Source of the DNA: Halomonas sp. CH40 | GTDB lineage: Bacteria; Pseudomonadota; Gammaproteobacteria; Pseudomonadales; Halomonadaceae | Direction of reading: 5' to 3' | NCBI GenBank assembly: GCA_041875495.1 | Contig: CP112982.1 | Coordinates: forward strand, 744,001 to 808,000 | DNA: 64,000 nucleotides | In this document: in pieces, positions 15,880-24,327 of the stretch | Numbering within the stretch: position 1 is the stretch's first letter | Layout: each line of letters begins with the position of its first letter | Notes under the pieces: generated by a model | What the model saw: the letters and a program-made list of their open reading frames with translations, nothing else | Databases searched by the model: none | Told to the model about the DNA's origin: nothing | Made by a program: the position numbers and the translations under genes

Positions 15880-17493
15880 ATGACCAAAGAGCAACTTAGC
15901 CAATTGGGTAAAACCCTCTGGGGCATTGCCGACGATTTGCGCGGTGCGATGAATGCCGATGACTTCCGCGACTATATGCTGTCGTTTCTGTTTTTACGTT
16001 ATTTATCTGATAACTATGAGGCGGCCGCTAAAAAAGAGCTAGGGCCAGACTACCCTAAACTTGAAGCAAATGACCGTCGTGCGCCTTTATCCATCTGGTA
16101 TCGGGATAACGCTGAGGACGTTCCAGCGTTTGAAAAGCAGATGCGACGTAAGATGCACTATGTGATCCACCCGGATTACCTATGGAGCAGCATTGCCGAA
16201 CAGGCGCGCACCCAAGACGCCGAGCTTTTACAAACCCTGGTGCGGGGCTTCAAGTATATTGAGAACGAGTCGTTTGCCAGCACGTTTCAGGGGCTGTTCT
16301 CGGAAATTAATCTACACTCGGAAAAGCTGGGTAGAAGTGCCGCAGAACGCAATAAAAAGCTCTGCACCATTATCAGCAAAATTGCAGAAGGCATTGCGCA
16401 GTTCTCCACCGATAGCGATATTCTTGGCGATGCCTATGAATACTTGATCGGCCAGTTTGCGGCGGGTTCCGGTAAGAAGGCGGGGGAGTTCTACACCCCG
16501 CAATCGGTGTCGACCATTCTTTCGTGTATTGTAACGCTGGATAGCCAGGATCCTTCTTCGGGTAAAAAGAAAAAGCTCAACCGCGTGCTGGATTTTGCCT
16601 GTGGCTCGGGTTCGTTGCTGCTCAATGTGCGCAAGCAGATGGGCGCTCATGGCATCGGTATGATCTACGGTCAGGAAAAGAATATCACCACCTACAACCT
16701 GGCCCGCATGAACATGCTGCTGCACGGCTTGAAGGATACCGAGTTCAGTATTCACCACGGTGATACCCTGGAGAATGACTGGGATATTCTCAACGAGATG
16801 AACCCCGCCAAGAAGCTGCAATGTGATGCCGTGGTGGCCAATCCGCCGTTTAGCTATCGCTGGGAACCCAACGAGGTGCTGGGCGAAGACTTCCGCTTCA
16901 AAAGCCATGGCCTAGCGCCCAAGTCAGCGGCGGATTTTGCTTTTTTACTGCATGGTTTTCACTTCCTTGGTGATGAAGGCACCATGGCAATTATTTTGCC
17001 CCATGGTGTGCTGTTTCGTGGCGGTGCTGAGTCGCGTATTCGCACCAAACTGCTCAAGGATGGCCATATTGATACGGTCATTGGCTTGCCTTCCAACCTG
17101 TTTTTCTCGACGGGTATTCCTGTCTGCATTCTGGTGCTGAAAAAGTGTAAAAAGCCGGATGATGTACTGTTTATCAACGCTAGTGGCAAGGAGCACTTTG
17201 AAAAAGGTAAACGACAAAACACCCTGCGCCCTGAAGACATCGACAAGATCATCGCTACCTACCAGAAGCGCCCGAAAAACGTTGAGCGGTATGCCCGCAG
17301 TGTGGGGATGAAAGAGATTGAGAAGAATGATTACAACCTCAATATTTCGCGCTATATCAGCACTGCAGAGCCAGAGGAAGAAATCGATTTGGGCGAGGTG
17401 CATAAAACGCTGAAAGAAATTGATCAGCGCATTACATCGTCCACCAAAACACATAATGCATTTCTTAAAGAGCTCGGGCTGCCAATGCTGTAA
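15880..17493 (+). CDS. hsdM: Type I restriction enzyme, methyltransferase subunit HsdM
   Basis: A 537-residue N6-adenine methyltransferase subunit. The SAM-binding motif I is DFACGSGSLL and the catalytic motif IV is NPPF (VVANPPFSYRW), with the GEFYTPQSV block before them. The N-terminal helical domain (DDFRDYMLSFLFLRYLS) matches HsdM_N. With two HsdS halves it should methylate both strands of the site. It is the last gene of the operon, far from hsdR, which is unusual: if expression falls along the transcript, modification would be less abundant than restriction unless hsdM has its own promoter. No clear terminator follows. Confidence 0.94.
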   Translation: MTKEQLSQLGKTLWGIADDLRGAMNADDFRDYMLSFLFLRYLSDNYEAAAKKELGPDYPKLEANDRRAPLSIWYRDNAEDVPAFEKQMRRKMHYVIHPDYLWSSIAEQARTQDAELLQTLVRGFKYIENESFASTFQGLFSEINLHSEKLGRSAAERNKKLCTIISKIAEGIAQFSTDSDILGDAYEYLIGQFAAGSGKKAGEFYTPQSVSTILSCIVTLDSQDPSSGKKKKLNRVLDFACGSGSLLLNVRKQMGAHGIGMIYGQEKNITTYNLARMNMLLHGLKDTEFSIHHGDTLENDWDILNEMNPAKKLQCDAVVANPPFSYRWEPNEVLGEDFRFKSHGLAPKSAADFAFLLHGFHFLGDEGTMAIILPHGVLFRGGAESRIRTKLLKDGHIDTVIGLPSNLFFSTGIPVCILVLKKCKKPDDVLFINASGKEHFEKGKRQNTLRPEDIDKIIATYQKRPKNVERYARSVGMKEIEKNDYNLNISRYISTAEPEEEIDLGEVHKTLKEIDQRITSSTKTHNAFLKELGLPML

Positions 17494-17518
17494 TTTTTGG
17501 CGTCCTAAACGTGTGCTG

Positions 17519-17556
17519 CTCACATTGTCAGCCTGGCAGAAGCTTGACGGTGTGAG
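17519..17556. repeat. Stem-loop after hsdM
   Basis: CTCACATTGTCA at 17519-17530 pairs with TGACGGTGTGAG at 17545-17556 with two internal mismatches and a 14-nt loop. No T-run follows. It is the only structure seen between hsdM and the next gene and may stabilise or end the transcript. Confidence 0.35.
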
Positions 17557-17645
17557 TACCGCGCGTTAAAACAGTCGTATGATAGCTTGATCTGCGAAAT
17601 AACCAATAACCTATGTTTTCTGACTGCTGACGCTGCGAGCCTGCC

Positions 17646-18446
17646 ATGACTGTTGATAATACCCAACGCCCCCGTTTAGTGTTTGCTCATGCCAATGGCT
17701 TTCCGGGAATGAGTTATCGCAGTTTGCTGGCGCCGCTGGCGGAGCAGTTTGATCTGCACCCGCTGGATCGGCTGGGGCATCACCCGGATTACCCGGTGAA
17801 CCATAACTGGGCGAACTTGGTGGATGAATTGTTGGCGCAGTTGCCTGCAACGGGCGCGCCGGTATTCGGGGTTGGGCATTCGCTGGGTGGCACCCTGATG
17901 GCCATGGCAGCGGCCAAGGCCCCGCAGCGCTTTCACGGGGTCGTGATGCTTGACCCGCCCTTGATGCTGGGCACGGACGCATGGGTGATGAAAGCGGCCA
18001 AGCGCTTCGGGTTTATTGACCGTATCACCCCCGCCGGAAAGACCCTGGGGCGGCGCACCGTGTGGCCGGGCCGTGAGGCCATGGGGATATACCTGCGTCG
18101 CCGTGGGCTCTTCCGTCAGTTCACGCCAGAGGCGCTCAATGACTATATTGAAGCGGGAACGCGGCTACTGGATGATGGCCGCGCTGAGCTGACCTTCGAC
18201 CCCACGATTGAAGTCGCCATTTTTCGCCACCTGCCAGACCACCTGACGCGCCTGCCCAGGCGCTTCAAGGTGCCTGTCAGCATAGTAGCAGGAGAAGCCT
18301 CGGATCTGCTGACGGCGGCGCGTATCAAACGCCTGGAGCGCCACGGTCTGCAGGTGGACAAGGTGCCCGGCTCACATATGTTTCCCATGGAGCACCCTGA
18401 AGAGACGCGTAGCGCTATTTTGGCCGCCTGGCAGCGGCTAGCCTAG
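17646..18446 (+). CDS. Alpha/beta hydrolase
   Basis: A 266-residue soluble alpha/beta hydrolase. HANGFPGMSY supplies the oxyanion loop, GHSLGGT the nucleophile serine, and GSHMFPMEHP the catalytic histidine; GEASDLL may provide the acid. The fold is clear, but the substrate is not; esterases and lipases of this group act on small esters. It stands alone, downstream of the restriction operon in the same direction, and is convergent with the bactofilin gene. No signal peptide, so it should be cytoplasmic. Confidence 0.8.
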   Translation: MTVDNTQRPRLVFAHANGFPGMSYRSLLAPLAEQFDLHPLDRLGHHPDYPVNHNWANLVDELLAQLPATGAPVFGVGHSLGGTLMAMAAAKAPQRFHGVVMLDPPLMLGTDAWVMKAAKRFGFIDRITPAGKTLGRRTVWPGREAMGIYLRRRGLFRQFTPEALNDYIEAGTRLLDDGRAELTFDPTIEVAIFRHLPDHLTRLPRRFKVPVSIVAGEASDLLTAARIKRLERHGLQVDKVPGSHMFPMEHPEETRSAILAAWQRLA

Positions 18447-18458
18447 CCGCAAGTCAGC

Positions 18459-19073
18459 TTAATTGGCTTTTTTGGCTGATTCTTCGTCACCCGCCTGCTG
18501 GTTATTTTTACTGGCATTATCGGTGCCGGTAGTTTTGGTCTTGGCTGACAGCGTGGCTTTGCTGACTGCTGCTGTGCCGGAAGTAGGCGCTTTGTGAGCT
18601 CCACTGTCAAAGATACGTTCGAAAATTTCGTTGGCCGGATCCATATCGATACTGCCACGGAATTTACTGCCATCCTCGATAATCAGGTTGGGGGTAATAA
18701 TGGTGCCTGAGACATTGGCGCCATCATGGATAGTGGCTTTTTCCAGCGCGACCAAATTGCCTTCCACCCGCCCGGAAACATGCAGTGTGTGGGCATAGAT
18801 ATTGCCATCCAGGGAGCCTTCCTGCCCCAGTGTGACTGTTTTTGCCTTGCAGGTCACCGTACCCTCTACGTTGCCATCAATCGTCAGGTTTTCGTCACTG
18901 AAGATATCGCCCTGTACGTCGGTATAGCGGCCTATGGATGAACCGGACGGGCTTGGCAGTGACGCTTTTGGAGCGCTGTCCGAGGCAATGCTGGCGAGGT
19001 TGTTCTGCTGTTTGTTCTCGACTTCGGCGCCTTTTTTTGAGGACACTGCCGGAGCGGTAGACTTATTGAACAT
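18459..19073 (-). CDS. Bactofilin (soluble)
   Basis: A 204-residue bactofilin, a protein that polymerises without nucleotide into filaments used as scaffolds for cell-shape or envelope enzymes. The central beta-helix domain covers about residues 50-145, with short repeats such as GNVEGTV, GSLDGNI, GRVEGNL and GANVSGTI. The flanking N- and C-terminal tails are low in complexity and disordered (Ser/Lys/Thr/Ala-rich), as usual. There is no membrane segment. The start at 19073 has AAGGGAA about 7 nt before it. It is divergent from a second bactofilin that carries a membrane anchor, so the two may co-assemble. Confidence 0.88.
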   Translation of the reverse strand: MFNKSTAPAVSSKKGAEVENKQQNNLASIASDSAPKASLPSPSGSSIGRYTDVQGDIFSDENLTIDGNVEGTVTCKAKTVTLGQEGSLDGNIYAHTLHVSGRVEGNLVALEKATIHDGANVSGTIITPNLIIEDGSKFRGSIDMDPANEIFERIFDSGAHKAPTSGTAAVSKATLSAKTKTTGTDNASKNNQQAGDEESAKKAN

Positions 19074-19264
19074 TGCTATTTCCCTTGTTGGTTTGTGTGG
19101 GCGTGTATTGATTTGTTGATTTTTATGAATTCAGCTACTCTAGCACGAACATTCTAGTCAGTGAGTGTGTTATGCATGTTTTACATGATTATTCACGCTG
19201 ATAAATTCAACTTAATGCGCTAGGTTTAAATTACCAATACCGCATATTATCCAAGGCTCTTGGC

Positions 19265-19831
19265 ATGATTGATCAAGGTATATTGATTCTGGCGGGTGCG
19301 CTTTGCATGGTGCTGATTGTGGCTGATGGTTTGCGCCGTCGTCGTAAGAGCCACAAAAATGAATTAGCTGAGGAGGCGGCGGCTACTCAGGCCTTATCCC
19401 AGAAGGTGTTGAAGTCGGATCATCCAGAGCAACAACCAATTGATGCTGAGGTGGAATTGATGCCTGAACCGGCGGTGCATCGCGAGGAGCGTGGTAAAAA
19501 CCTATCGGCAGGTTGTCATATCGGGCCGGCCACAACGGTGCACGGCCATCTGATTGCGCGTGAGAGTGTAATTATCAAAGGGTGTATTCTCGGAGCCGTA
19601 CTGGCTGAAAATCAGCGCGTACACCTGGCATCCGGTGCCCATGTGACCGCTTCTATCAAGGGTGGGCAGGTCACCATTGACGGTAAGGTGGAGGGCGATA
19701 TTCATGCAACACAGCGACTGGCGCTATTGCAGAAAGCCGATGTGCTGGGGGATGTAACCACCGTTCGATTTGATTGCTTAAGTGGTGCCAAGCTGCATGG
19801 TAGAGTGATGGCAGATAGTGAGGTCGGGTAA
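19265..19831 (+). CDS. Bactofilin-domain protein with N-terminal membrane anchor
   Basis: A 188-residue protein with an N-terminal hydrophobic span (ILILAGALCMVLIVA) followed by RRRRK, a classic inside-positive anchor. A linker of about 50 residues leads to a bactofilin-like beta-helix (about residues 80-185) with GHLIARESVIIKGCILG, GKVEGDI and AKLHGRVM. Most bactofilins lack a span, so this member could tether the soluble polymer encoded divergently 190 bp away to the inner membrane. Co-function is inferred from the shared domain and divergent arrangement. Confidence 0.8.
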   Translation: MIDQGILILAGALCMVLIVADGLRRRRKSHKNELAEEAAATQALSQKVLKSDHPEQQPIDAEVELMPEPAVHREERGKNLSAGCHIGPATTVHGHLIARESVIIKGCILGAVLAENQRVHLASGAHVTASIKGGQVTIDGKVEGDIHATQRLALLQKADVLGDVTTVRFDCLSGAKLHGRVMADSEVG

Positions 19832-19909
19832 CGCTTTCAGTGTCCGATGGCTCATATAGATTTCTTCAATGCCGTGTATGACTTAACGTGTATGACTTAA
19901 GGAGACACT

Positions 19910-20164
19910 ATGTATCTTTCTGTCCAGCTTAGTTTTTATCCACTGACCGATGATTTCAAACCGCCCGTGCGTGAAGTGGTGAAGCGCCTGCAGGAAAGCG
20001 GCCTGGAAGTGTACCCCAACCGTATGAGCACTCAGGTGTTTGGTGAATTTGATGCCGTCATGGCAGCGCTGTCTGATGTGATGAAGTGGTCATTTGAAAC
20101 CTACGGCAAGGCAGCGTTTGTCGCCAATTTCCTGGAAGGGGATCGCCGCCCTGAGGGTGCATGA
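19910..20164 (+). CDS. YkoF-like thiamine/HMP-binding protein
   Basis: An 84-residue protein resembling one domain of YkoF/MTH1187-type thiamine-binding proteins. Markers are the opening SVQLSFYPL, RMSTQVFGEFD in the middle, and SFETYGKAAFVANFLEGD near the end. Relatives bind thiamine or its hydroxymethylpyrimidine moiety. AAGGAGA lies about 7 nt before the ATG. No thiamine transport gene and no TPP riboswitch is visible nearby, so ligand and role are inferred only from the family. It ends at the terminator shared with gabT. Confidence 0.72.
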   Translation: MYLSVQLSFYPLTDDFKPPVREVVKRLQESGLEVYPNRMSTQVFGEFDAVMAALSDVMKWSFETYGKAAFVANFLEGDRRPEGA

Positions 20165-20193
20165 GGCGTCAGAGTATGTGATTGCCAGCCATA

Positions 20194-20221
20194 AAAAAAC
20201 CGCCCTTTCGGGCGGTTTTTT
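20194..20221. terminator. Bidirectional terminator between YkoF-like gene and gabT
   Basis: CCGCCC and GGGCGG arms with a TTTC loop lie between an A-run and a T-run (AAAAAA...TTTTTT), so the hairpin ends transcripts from both directions: the YkoF-like gene on the plus strand and the transaminase on the minus strand. Confidence 0.93.
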
Positions 20222-20243
20222 AACATCTGACGTGAGAGATTGC

Positions 20244-21518
20244 TCAGGTCAGTGCATCCAGGCAGGCTTCAACAATATCCAAGCCTTCGTTGAGAACGCT
20301 GTCTTCAATGGTGACAGGCATCAAAAAGCGGATGGTATTACCGTGCAGACCACAGGACAGCAGGATCAAGCCGTGTTCACGCGCCTTGGCGCAGACCTTG
20401 GCGGTCAGTTCCGGATCCGGTGTGTGGTTGGCCTTGTCCTTGACCAGTTCGAATGCCGCCATGGCGCCCATGTTGCGAGCGTTATCGACGCAATCAAACT
20501 TGTTTTCCCAGCCGCCGAAACGCTCGGCCAGTTTATTACCCAGTGCCTGACTTTTCTCGAGGATGTTTTCTTCCTCGAACACTTCCATAACGGCCAGTGC
20601 AGCCGCACAGGAGGTCGGGCTACCGGTGTAGGTGCCGCCCAGCGAGTTGGCGCCTGAAGCATCCATGTGCTTGTCGGTACCCACAACAGCTGAGATCGGC
20701 ATGCCGTCTGCCATGCTCTTGGCCATGGTCATCAGGTCCGGCTCAACGCCGCTGTGTTCAATGGCGAACATCTTGCCAGTACGCCCGAAGCCAGACTGAA
20801 CTTCGTCAATGATCATCAGGATGCCGTGCTCGTCACAGATCGCACGCACCTTCTCAAGGAAGCTCTTCGGCGCCGGGTAGAAGCCGCCTTCACCCAGCAC
20901 AGGCTCCAGTACGATAGCCGCAGTGTTGTTGACACCGGCATCGGTTTTCAGCGCCATGTGCAGGCCGCGCAGCGCTTCGTCTTCGCTTACGCCATGATAA
21001 TCAACCGGGTAGGGCGCACGGAAAACAGTGCCCGGCATGGGGCCGAAATCGGTCTGATAAGGAGCGACCTTGCCGTTCATGGCCATGGTGTAGAAGGTAC
21101 GCCCGTGGTAGCCGCCATCAAAACAGATGATGTTGGAACGGCCGGTAGCGGCACGGGCAATCTTGATGGCGTTTTCCAGTGCTTCAGCGCCGGAGTTGGC
21201 CAGCATGACTTTGGCATGGCCGCGAACAGGGACGATCTGGCTGAGCTTTTCAGCTACCTTCACGTAACCTTCATAGGGCATGACGGTCTGGCAGGTGTGC
21301 ATCACCTTATCCAACTGCGCTTTGACGGCGGCGACGACCTTGGGATGACGATGACCCACGTTGAGTACACCGATACCGCCCGCGAAGTCGATGAAGCGGT
21401 TGCCGTCGGCATCCCAGATTTCAGCGTTTTCAGCACGGTCAGCGAAGGCCGTGGCGGGGCTGGCAGCACCGGCAGCAACATATTTGAGTTTCAGTTCGTT
21501 CAGTTCTGCGTTATTCAT
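20244..21518 (-). CDS. gabT: 4-aminobutyrate/5-aminovalerate transaminase
   Basis: A 424-residue class III aminotransferase. The PLP lysine is Lys267 in MAKSMADGMP, Asp239 in IIDEVQSGFGRTG binds the pyridine nitrogen, and NSGAEALENAIKIAR is the phosphate-binding block. It converts 4-aminobutyrate (or 5-aminovalerate) with 2-oxoglutarate to the semialdehyde and glutamate. Nearby glutarate genes favour a role like DavT in lysine breakdown. The semialdehyde dehydrogenase gene (gabD/davD) usually next to it is not in this window. AGAGGAGA precedes the ATG. Confidence 0.92.
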   Translation of the reverse strand: MNNAELNELKLKYVAAGAASPATAFADRAENAEIWDADGNRFIDFAGGIGVLNVGHRHPKVVAAVKAQLDKVMHTCQTVMPYEGYVKVAEKLSQIVPVRGHAKVMLANSGAEALENAIKIARAATGRSNIICFDGGYHGRTFYTMAMNGKVAPYQTDFGPMPGTVFRAPYPVDYHGVSEDEALRGLHMALKTDAGVNNTAAIVLEPVLGEGGFYPAPKSFLEKVRAICDEHGILMIIDEVQSGFGRTGKMFAIEHSGVEPDLMTMAKSMADGMPISAVVGTDKHMDASGANSLGGTYTGSPTSCAAALAVMEVFEEENILEKSQALGNKLAERFGGWENKFDCVDNARNMGAMAAFELVKDKANHTPDPELTAKVCAKAREHGLILLSCGLHGNTIRFLMPVTIEDSVLNEGLDIVEACLDALT

Positions 21519-21699
21519 GGTGTCTCCTCTTGTGAGCGACGACTCAATAGAAAAGCAATCTTCAGCTTAGCGTCTAAGGTAGTGTCACGCACCCTGCGTT
21601 AGCGTGAATGGCCTTTAATCGTGGTTCATATTGTAACGCTTTCAGCACTATTTATACACTTTGGGTATAAGTAGCTGTTTATTAAGGCTTAAAGCGGCG

Positions 21700-21717
21700 T
21701 TGTAGAAGTGTCTACAA
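21700..21717. repeat. Hairpin at the end of the CoA-transferase gene
   Basis: TTGTAGA and TCTACAA form a perfect 7-bp stem with an AGTG loop, overlapping the stop codon of the CoA-transferase gene and lying about 190 bp upstream of gabT (minus strand). No T-run follows, so it could be an mRNA 3' structure or an operator for gabT; sequence alone cannot say which. Confidence 0.4.
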
Positions 21718-22965
21718 AATGCCCAGCGCTTTAAGTCCGTCAATCTGAGTGTTATCCAGCCCCAGCTGTTCCTTGAGTACGCTATCAGTGTGCTCGCCCA
21801 GGGTAGGCGGGGCACTCTGTGCACTCATCTGGACCCCGTTAAAGCGGATCGGGTTATTGACCAGGTCCACTTTACCACTTGCGGATTCCGGGTGTGTTAA
21901 CGCTTGCTTGAGTTCCCGCGCCTTGACGTGAGGATCATCAAAGACCCGATCCAGCGTATTGATGGGCCCGGCCGGTACGCCTACAGCCTCAAGGGCGGCA
22001 AGCCATTCGTCAGTGCCGCGGGTGGCAAGTACTGCCTGAAGTTCTGGAATCAGCTGTTCGCGATGACTGACCCGGGCGCCGTTGGTGGCAAAGCGCTCAT
22101 CGTGAGCCAGTTCGCTGCGTTCGAGCACCTGACAGAGACGCTGAAATTGGCCATCGTTGCCTACCGCCACAATCATATGGCCATCAGCTGTGGTAAACGC
22201 CTGATAGGGAACGATATTAGGGTGAGCATTACCCAGGCGCTGGGGCACCTTGCCAGAGGTCAGGTAGTTAAGCGCCTGATTGGCCAATACGCCAACCTGT
22301 ACGTCCATCAGCGCCATGTCGATATGGGTGCCTTCGCGGTTAGCGGCGTCCTGCTTATCTCGGGCATAGAGGGCGGCAAGAATACCATTGGCCGCATACA
22401 GGCCAGTAAAGATATCGGTAAAGGCGACGCCTATCTTGACCGGGCCACCTCCGGGTGTGTCATCCGGCTGGCCGGTCAGGCTCATGATGCCGCCCATGGC
22501 CTGGATCATAAAATCATAGCCTGCCCGGTGGGCATAGGGGCTTTGCTGGCCGAAACCGGTGATGGAGCAGTAAATCAGCGCCGGGTTAACTGCTTTCAGG
22601 CTCGCGTAATCCAGACCGTATTTCTTGAGCCCACCGACCTTGAAGTTTTCGATGACTACGTCGGATTTCGCCGCCAGTTCCCGCACCAGCTTCTGGCCTT
22701 CGGGCCGGGAGATATCCACGGTTACCGAGCGCTTGCCGCGGTTGGCAGACAGATAATAGGCCGATTCGCCGCGCTGTTCGGGCTGCTGGCTTGCCAGCCA
22801 GGGCGGACCCCACTGGCGAGTGTCATCACCCTTGCCCGGACGCTCAACCTTGATGACTTCAGCACCCATATCGGCAAGCATCTGGCCGCACCAGGGGCCA
22901 GCTAACACGCGTGACAGATCAAGCACCTTGACGCCCGCCAGCGGCGCAGGGGGAGACTGTTGCAT
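21712..22965 (-). CDS. CaiB/BaiF-type class III CoA-transferase
   Basis: A 417-residue formyl-CoA-transferase-fold enzyme that moves CoA between carboxylic acids. The N-terminal GVKVLDLSRVLAGPWCGQMLADMGAEVIKVE block and the catalytic aspartate in IDMALMD match the family. It lies just upstream of the minus-strand gabT and downstream of gcdH. In that setting a likely reaction is succinyl-CoA:glutarate CoA transfer, giving glutaryl-CoA for GcdH, as for its eukaryotic relatives. That assignment is from context. The ATG at 22965 is chosen because GAGGAG lies about 8 nt upstream. Confidence 0.82.
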   Translation of the reverse strand: MQQSPPAPLAGVKVLDLSRVLAGPWCGQMLADMGAEVIKVERPGKGDDTRQWGPPWLASQQPEQRGESAYYLSANRGKRSVTVDISRPEGQKLVRELAAKSDVVIENFKVGGLKKYGLDYASLKAVNPALIYCSITGFGQQSPYAHRAGYDFMIQAMGGIMSLTGQPDDTPGGGPVKIGVAFTDIFTGLYAANGILAALYARDKQDAANREGTHIDMALMDVQVGVLANQALNYLTSGKVPQRLGNAHPNIVPYQAFTTADGHMIVAVGNDGQFQRLCQVLERSELAHDERFATNGARVSHREQLIPELQAVLATRGTDEWLAALEAVGVPAGPINTLDRVFDDPHVKARELKQALTHPESASGKVDLVNNPIRFNGVQMSAQSAPPTLGEHTDSVLKEQLGLDNTQIDGLKALGIL

Positions 22966-23034
22966 TGTGATGCTCCTCATAAACCGTTATCGAAAACGCT
23001 TCGCCGCAGCGAAGCGCTCAAAATGCCAAGCGGT

Positions 23035-24213
23035 TTAGAAGAACGCCTGAAGACCTGTCTGGACGCGACCCAGAATCAGCGCATGAATATCGTGGGTGCC
23101 TTCATAGGTGTTGACCGATTCCAGGTTGACCATATGGCGAATCACCCCGTATTCATCGGAAACACCGTTGCCGCCGTGCATGTCGCGGGCCATGCGGGCG
23201 ATGTCCAATGATTTGCCGCAGTTATTACGCTTGATCAGCGAGATCATCTCCGGTGCCCAGTTGCCGCTGTCCATCAAGCGGCCCACTTGCAGGGCAGACT
23301 GCAGCCCCAGGGTAATCTCGGTTTGCATATCGGCGAGTTTTTTCTGAATCAGCTGGGTTTGCGCCAGCGGGCGACCAAACTGCTTGCGATCCAGGGTGTA
23401 CTGGCGGGCGGCATGCCAGCAGAATTCGGCGCTGCCGATAACACCCCAGGCGATGCCGTAACGCGCCTTGTTGAGGCAGCCGAAAGGCCCTTTCAGACCG
23501 CTGACATCAGGCAGCAGGTTTTCTTCCGGTACAAAGGCGTTATCCAGTACGATCTCACCAGTGATGGAAGCGCGCAGAGAGACCTTGCCTTCAATTTTCG
23601 GCGTGGTGAACCCTTCGGTGCCACGCTCGACGATAAAGCCCTTGATCTGGTTGTCATGGGCGGGCGATTTGGCCCAGACCACGGCCAGGTCGGCAATCGG
23701 GCTATTGGTGATCCAGATTTTGGCGCCGGTCAGGCGATAGCCGCCATCCACTTTTTCGGCACGGGTGACCATGGAGCCCGGGTCGGAGCCATGATCCGGT
23801 TCGGTCAGACCAAAGCAGCCGACCAGTTCGCCGGTGGCCAGGCGCGGCAGAAACTTCTGTTTCTGTTCTTCGCTGCCATAGGCTTCGATGGGGTACATCA
23901 CCAGCGATGACTGCACGCTCATTGCCGAACGGTAGCCGGAATCAACGCGTTCGACTTCCCGGGCAATCAGGCCATAAGCAACGTGGTTGACGCCTGCGCC
24001 GCCGTACTCGGGGGAGACCGTCGCGCCCAGCAGGCCCAGCTCACCCATTTCGGTCATGATCTCGCGATCAAAACGCTCTTCGCGGAAAGCAGTCAGTACG
24101 CGGGGCTGGAGGTTTTCCTGGCAGTAATCGTAAGCGGCATCGCGAATCTGACGTTCTTCGTCGGTTAACTGCTGTTCGAGAAGAAGCGGGTCATCCCAGT
24201 TAAAGCGGCTCAT
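23035..24213 (-). CDS. gcdH: Glutaryl-CoA dehydrogenase
   Basis: A 392-residue acyl-CoA dehydrogenase of the glutaryl-CoA branch, which oxidises and decarboxylates glutaryl-CoA to crotonyl-CoA. Markers are the opening [48 protein letters not shown], and the catalytic glutamate in [16 protein letters not shown]. The pattern matches GcdH rather than short-chain acyl-CoA dehydrogenases. The ATG has GAGGA upstream. An AT-rich inverted repeat lies 76-103 bp upstream, between gcdH and the GntR regulator. Confidence 0.95.
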   Translation of the reverse strand: MSRFNWDDPLLLEQQLTDEERQIRDAAYDYCQENLQPRVLTAFREERFDREIMTEMGELGLLGATVSPEYGGAGVNHVAYGLIAREVERVDSGYRSAMSVQSSLVMYPIEAYGSEEQKQKFLPRLATGELVGCFGLTEPDHGSDPGSMVTRAEKVDGGYRLTGAKIWITNSPIADLAVVWAKSPAHDNQIKGFIVERGTEGFTTPKIEGKVSLRASITGEIVLDNAFVPEENLLPDVSGLKGPFGCLNKARYGIAWGVIGSAEFCWHAARQYTLDRKQFGRPLAQTQLIQKKLADMQTEITLGLQSALQVGRLMDSGNWAPEMISLIKRNNCGKSLDIARMARDMHGGNGVSDEYGVIRHMVNLESVNTYEGTHDIHALILGRVQTGLQAFF

Positions 24214-24288
24214 GGCGTGTCCTCGTCGTTATAACTTGTGCGGTTGAAGCGTGAAGCTCCTGACCCAGTTAATTTATCGTTGTTATTT

Positions 24289-24316
24289 AAAAATTTCTAC
24301 ATTTTTTGAAATTTTT
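24289..24316. promoter_or_regulatory. AT-rich inverted repeat upstream of gcdH
   Basis: AAAAATTTC and GAAATTTTT are perfect 9-bp arms around a 10-nt spacer. The element lies in the 114-bp gap between the GntR gene and gcdH, about 76 bp before the gcdH start. Given the neighbouring FCD-type GntR regulator, it is a candidate operator; it could also be a weak terminator of the regulator gene. Confidence 0.4.
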
Positions 24317-24327
24317 TATTGAGGCCC

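Noticed and set aside
10049..17645. Flanking repeats marking the restriction locus as an island
   Set aside because: The sequences on either side (10049-10178 and 17494-17645) show no shared direct or inverted repeat and no tRNA or integrase.
21904..22905. 333-codon open frame opposite the CoA-transferase gene
   Set aside because: The opposite strand encodes a complete, family-typical CaiB protein; the antisense translation has no motif and no start signal.
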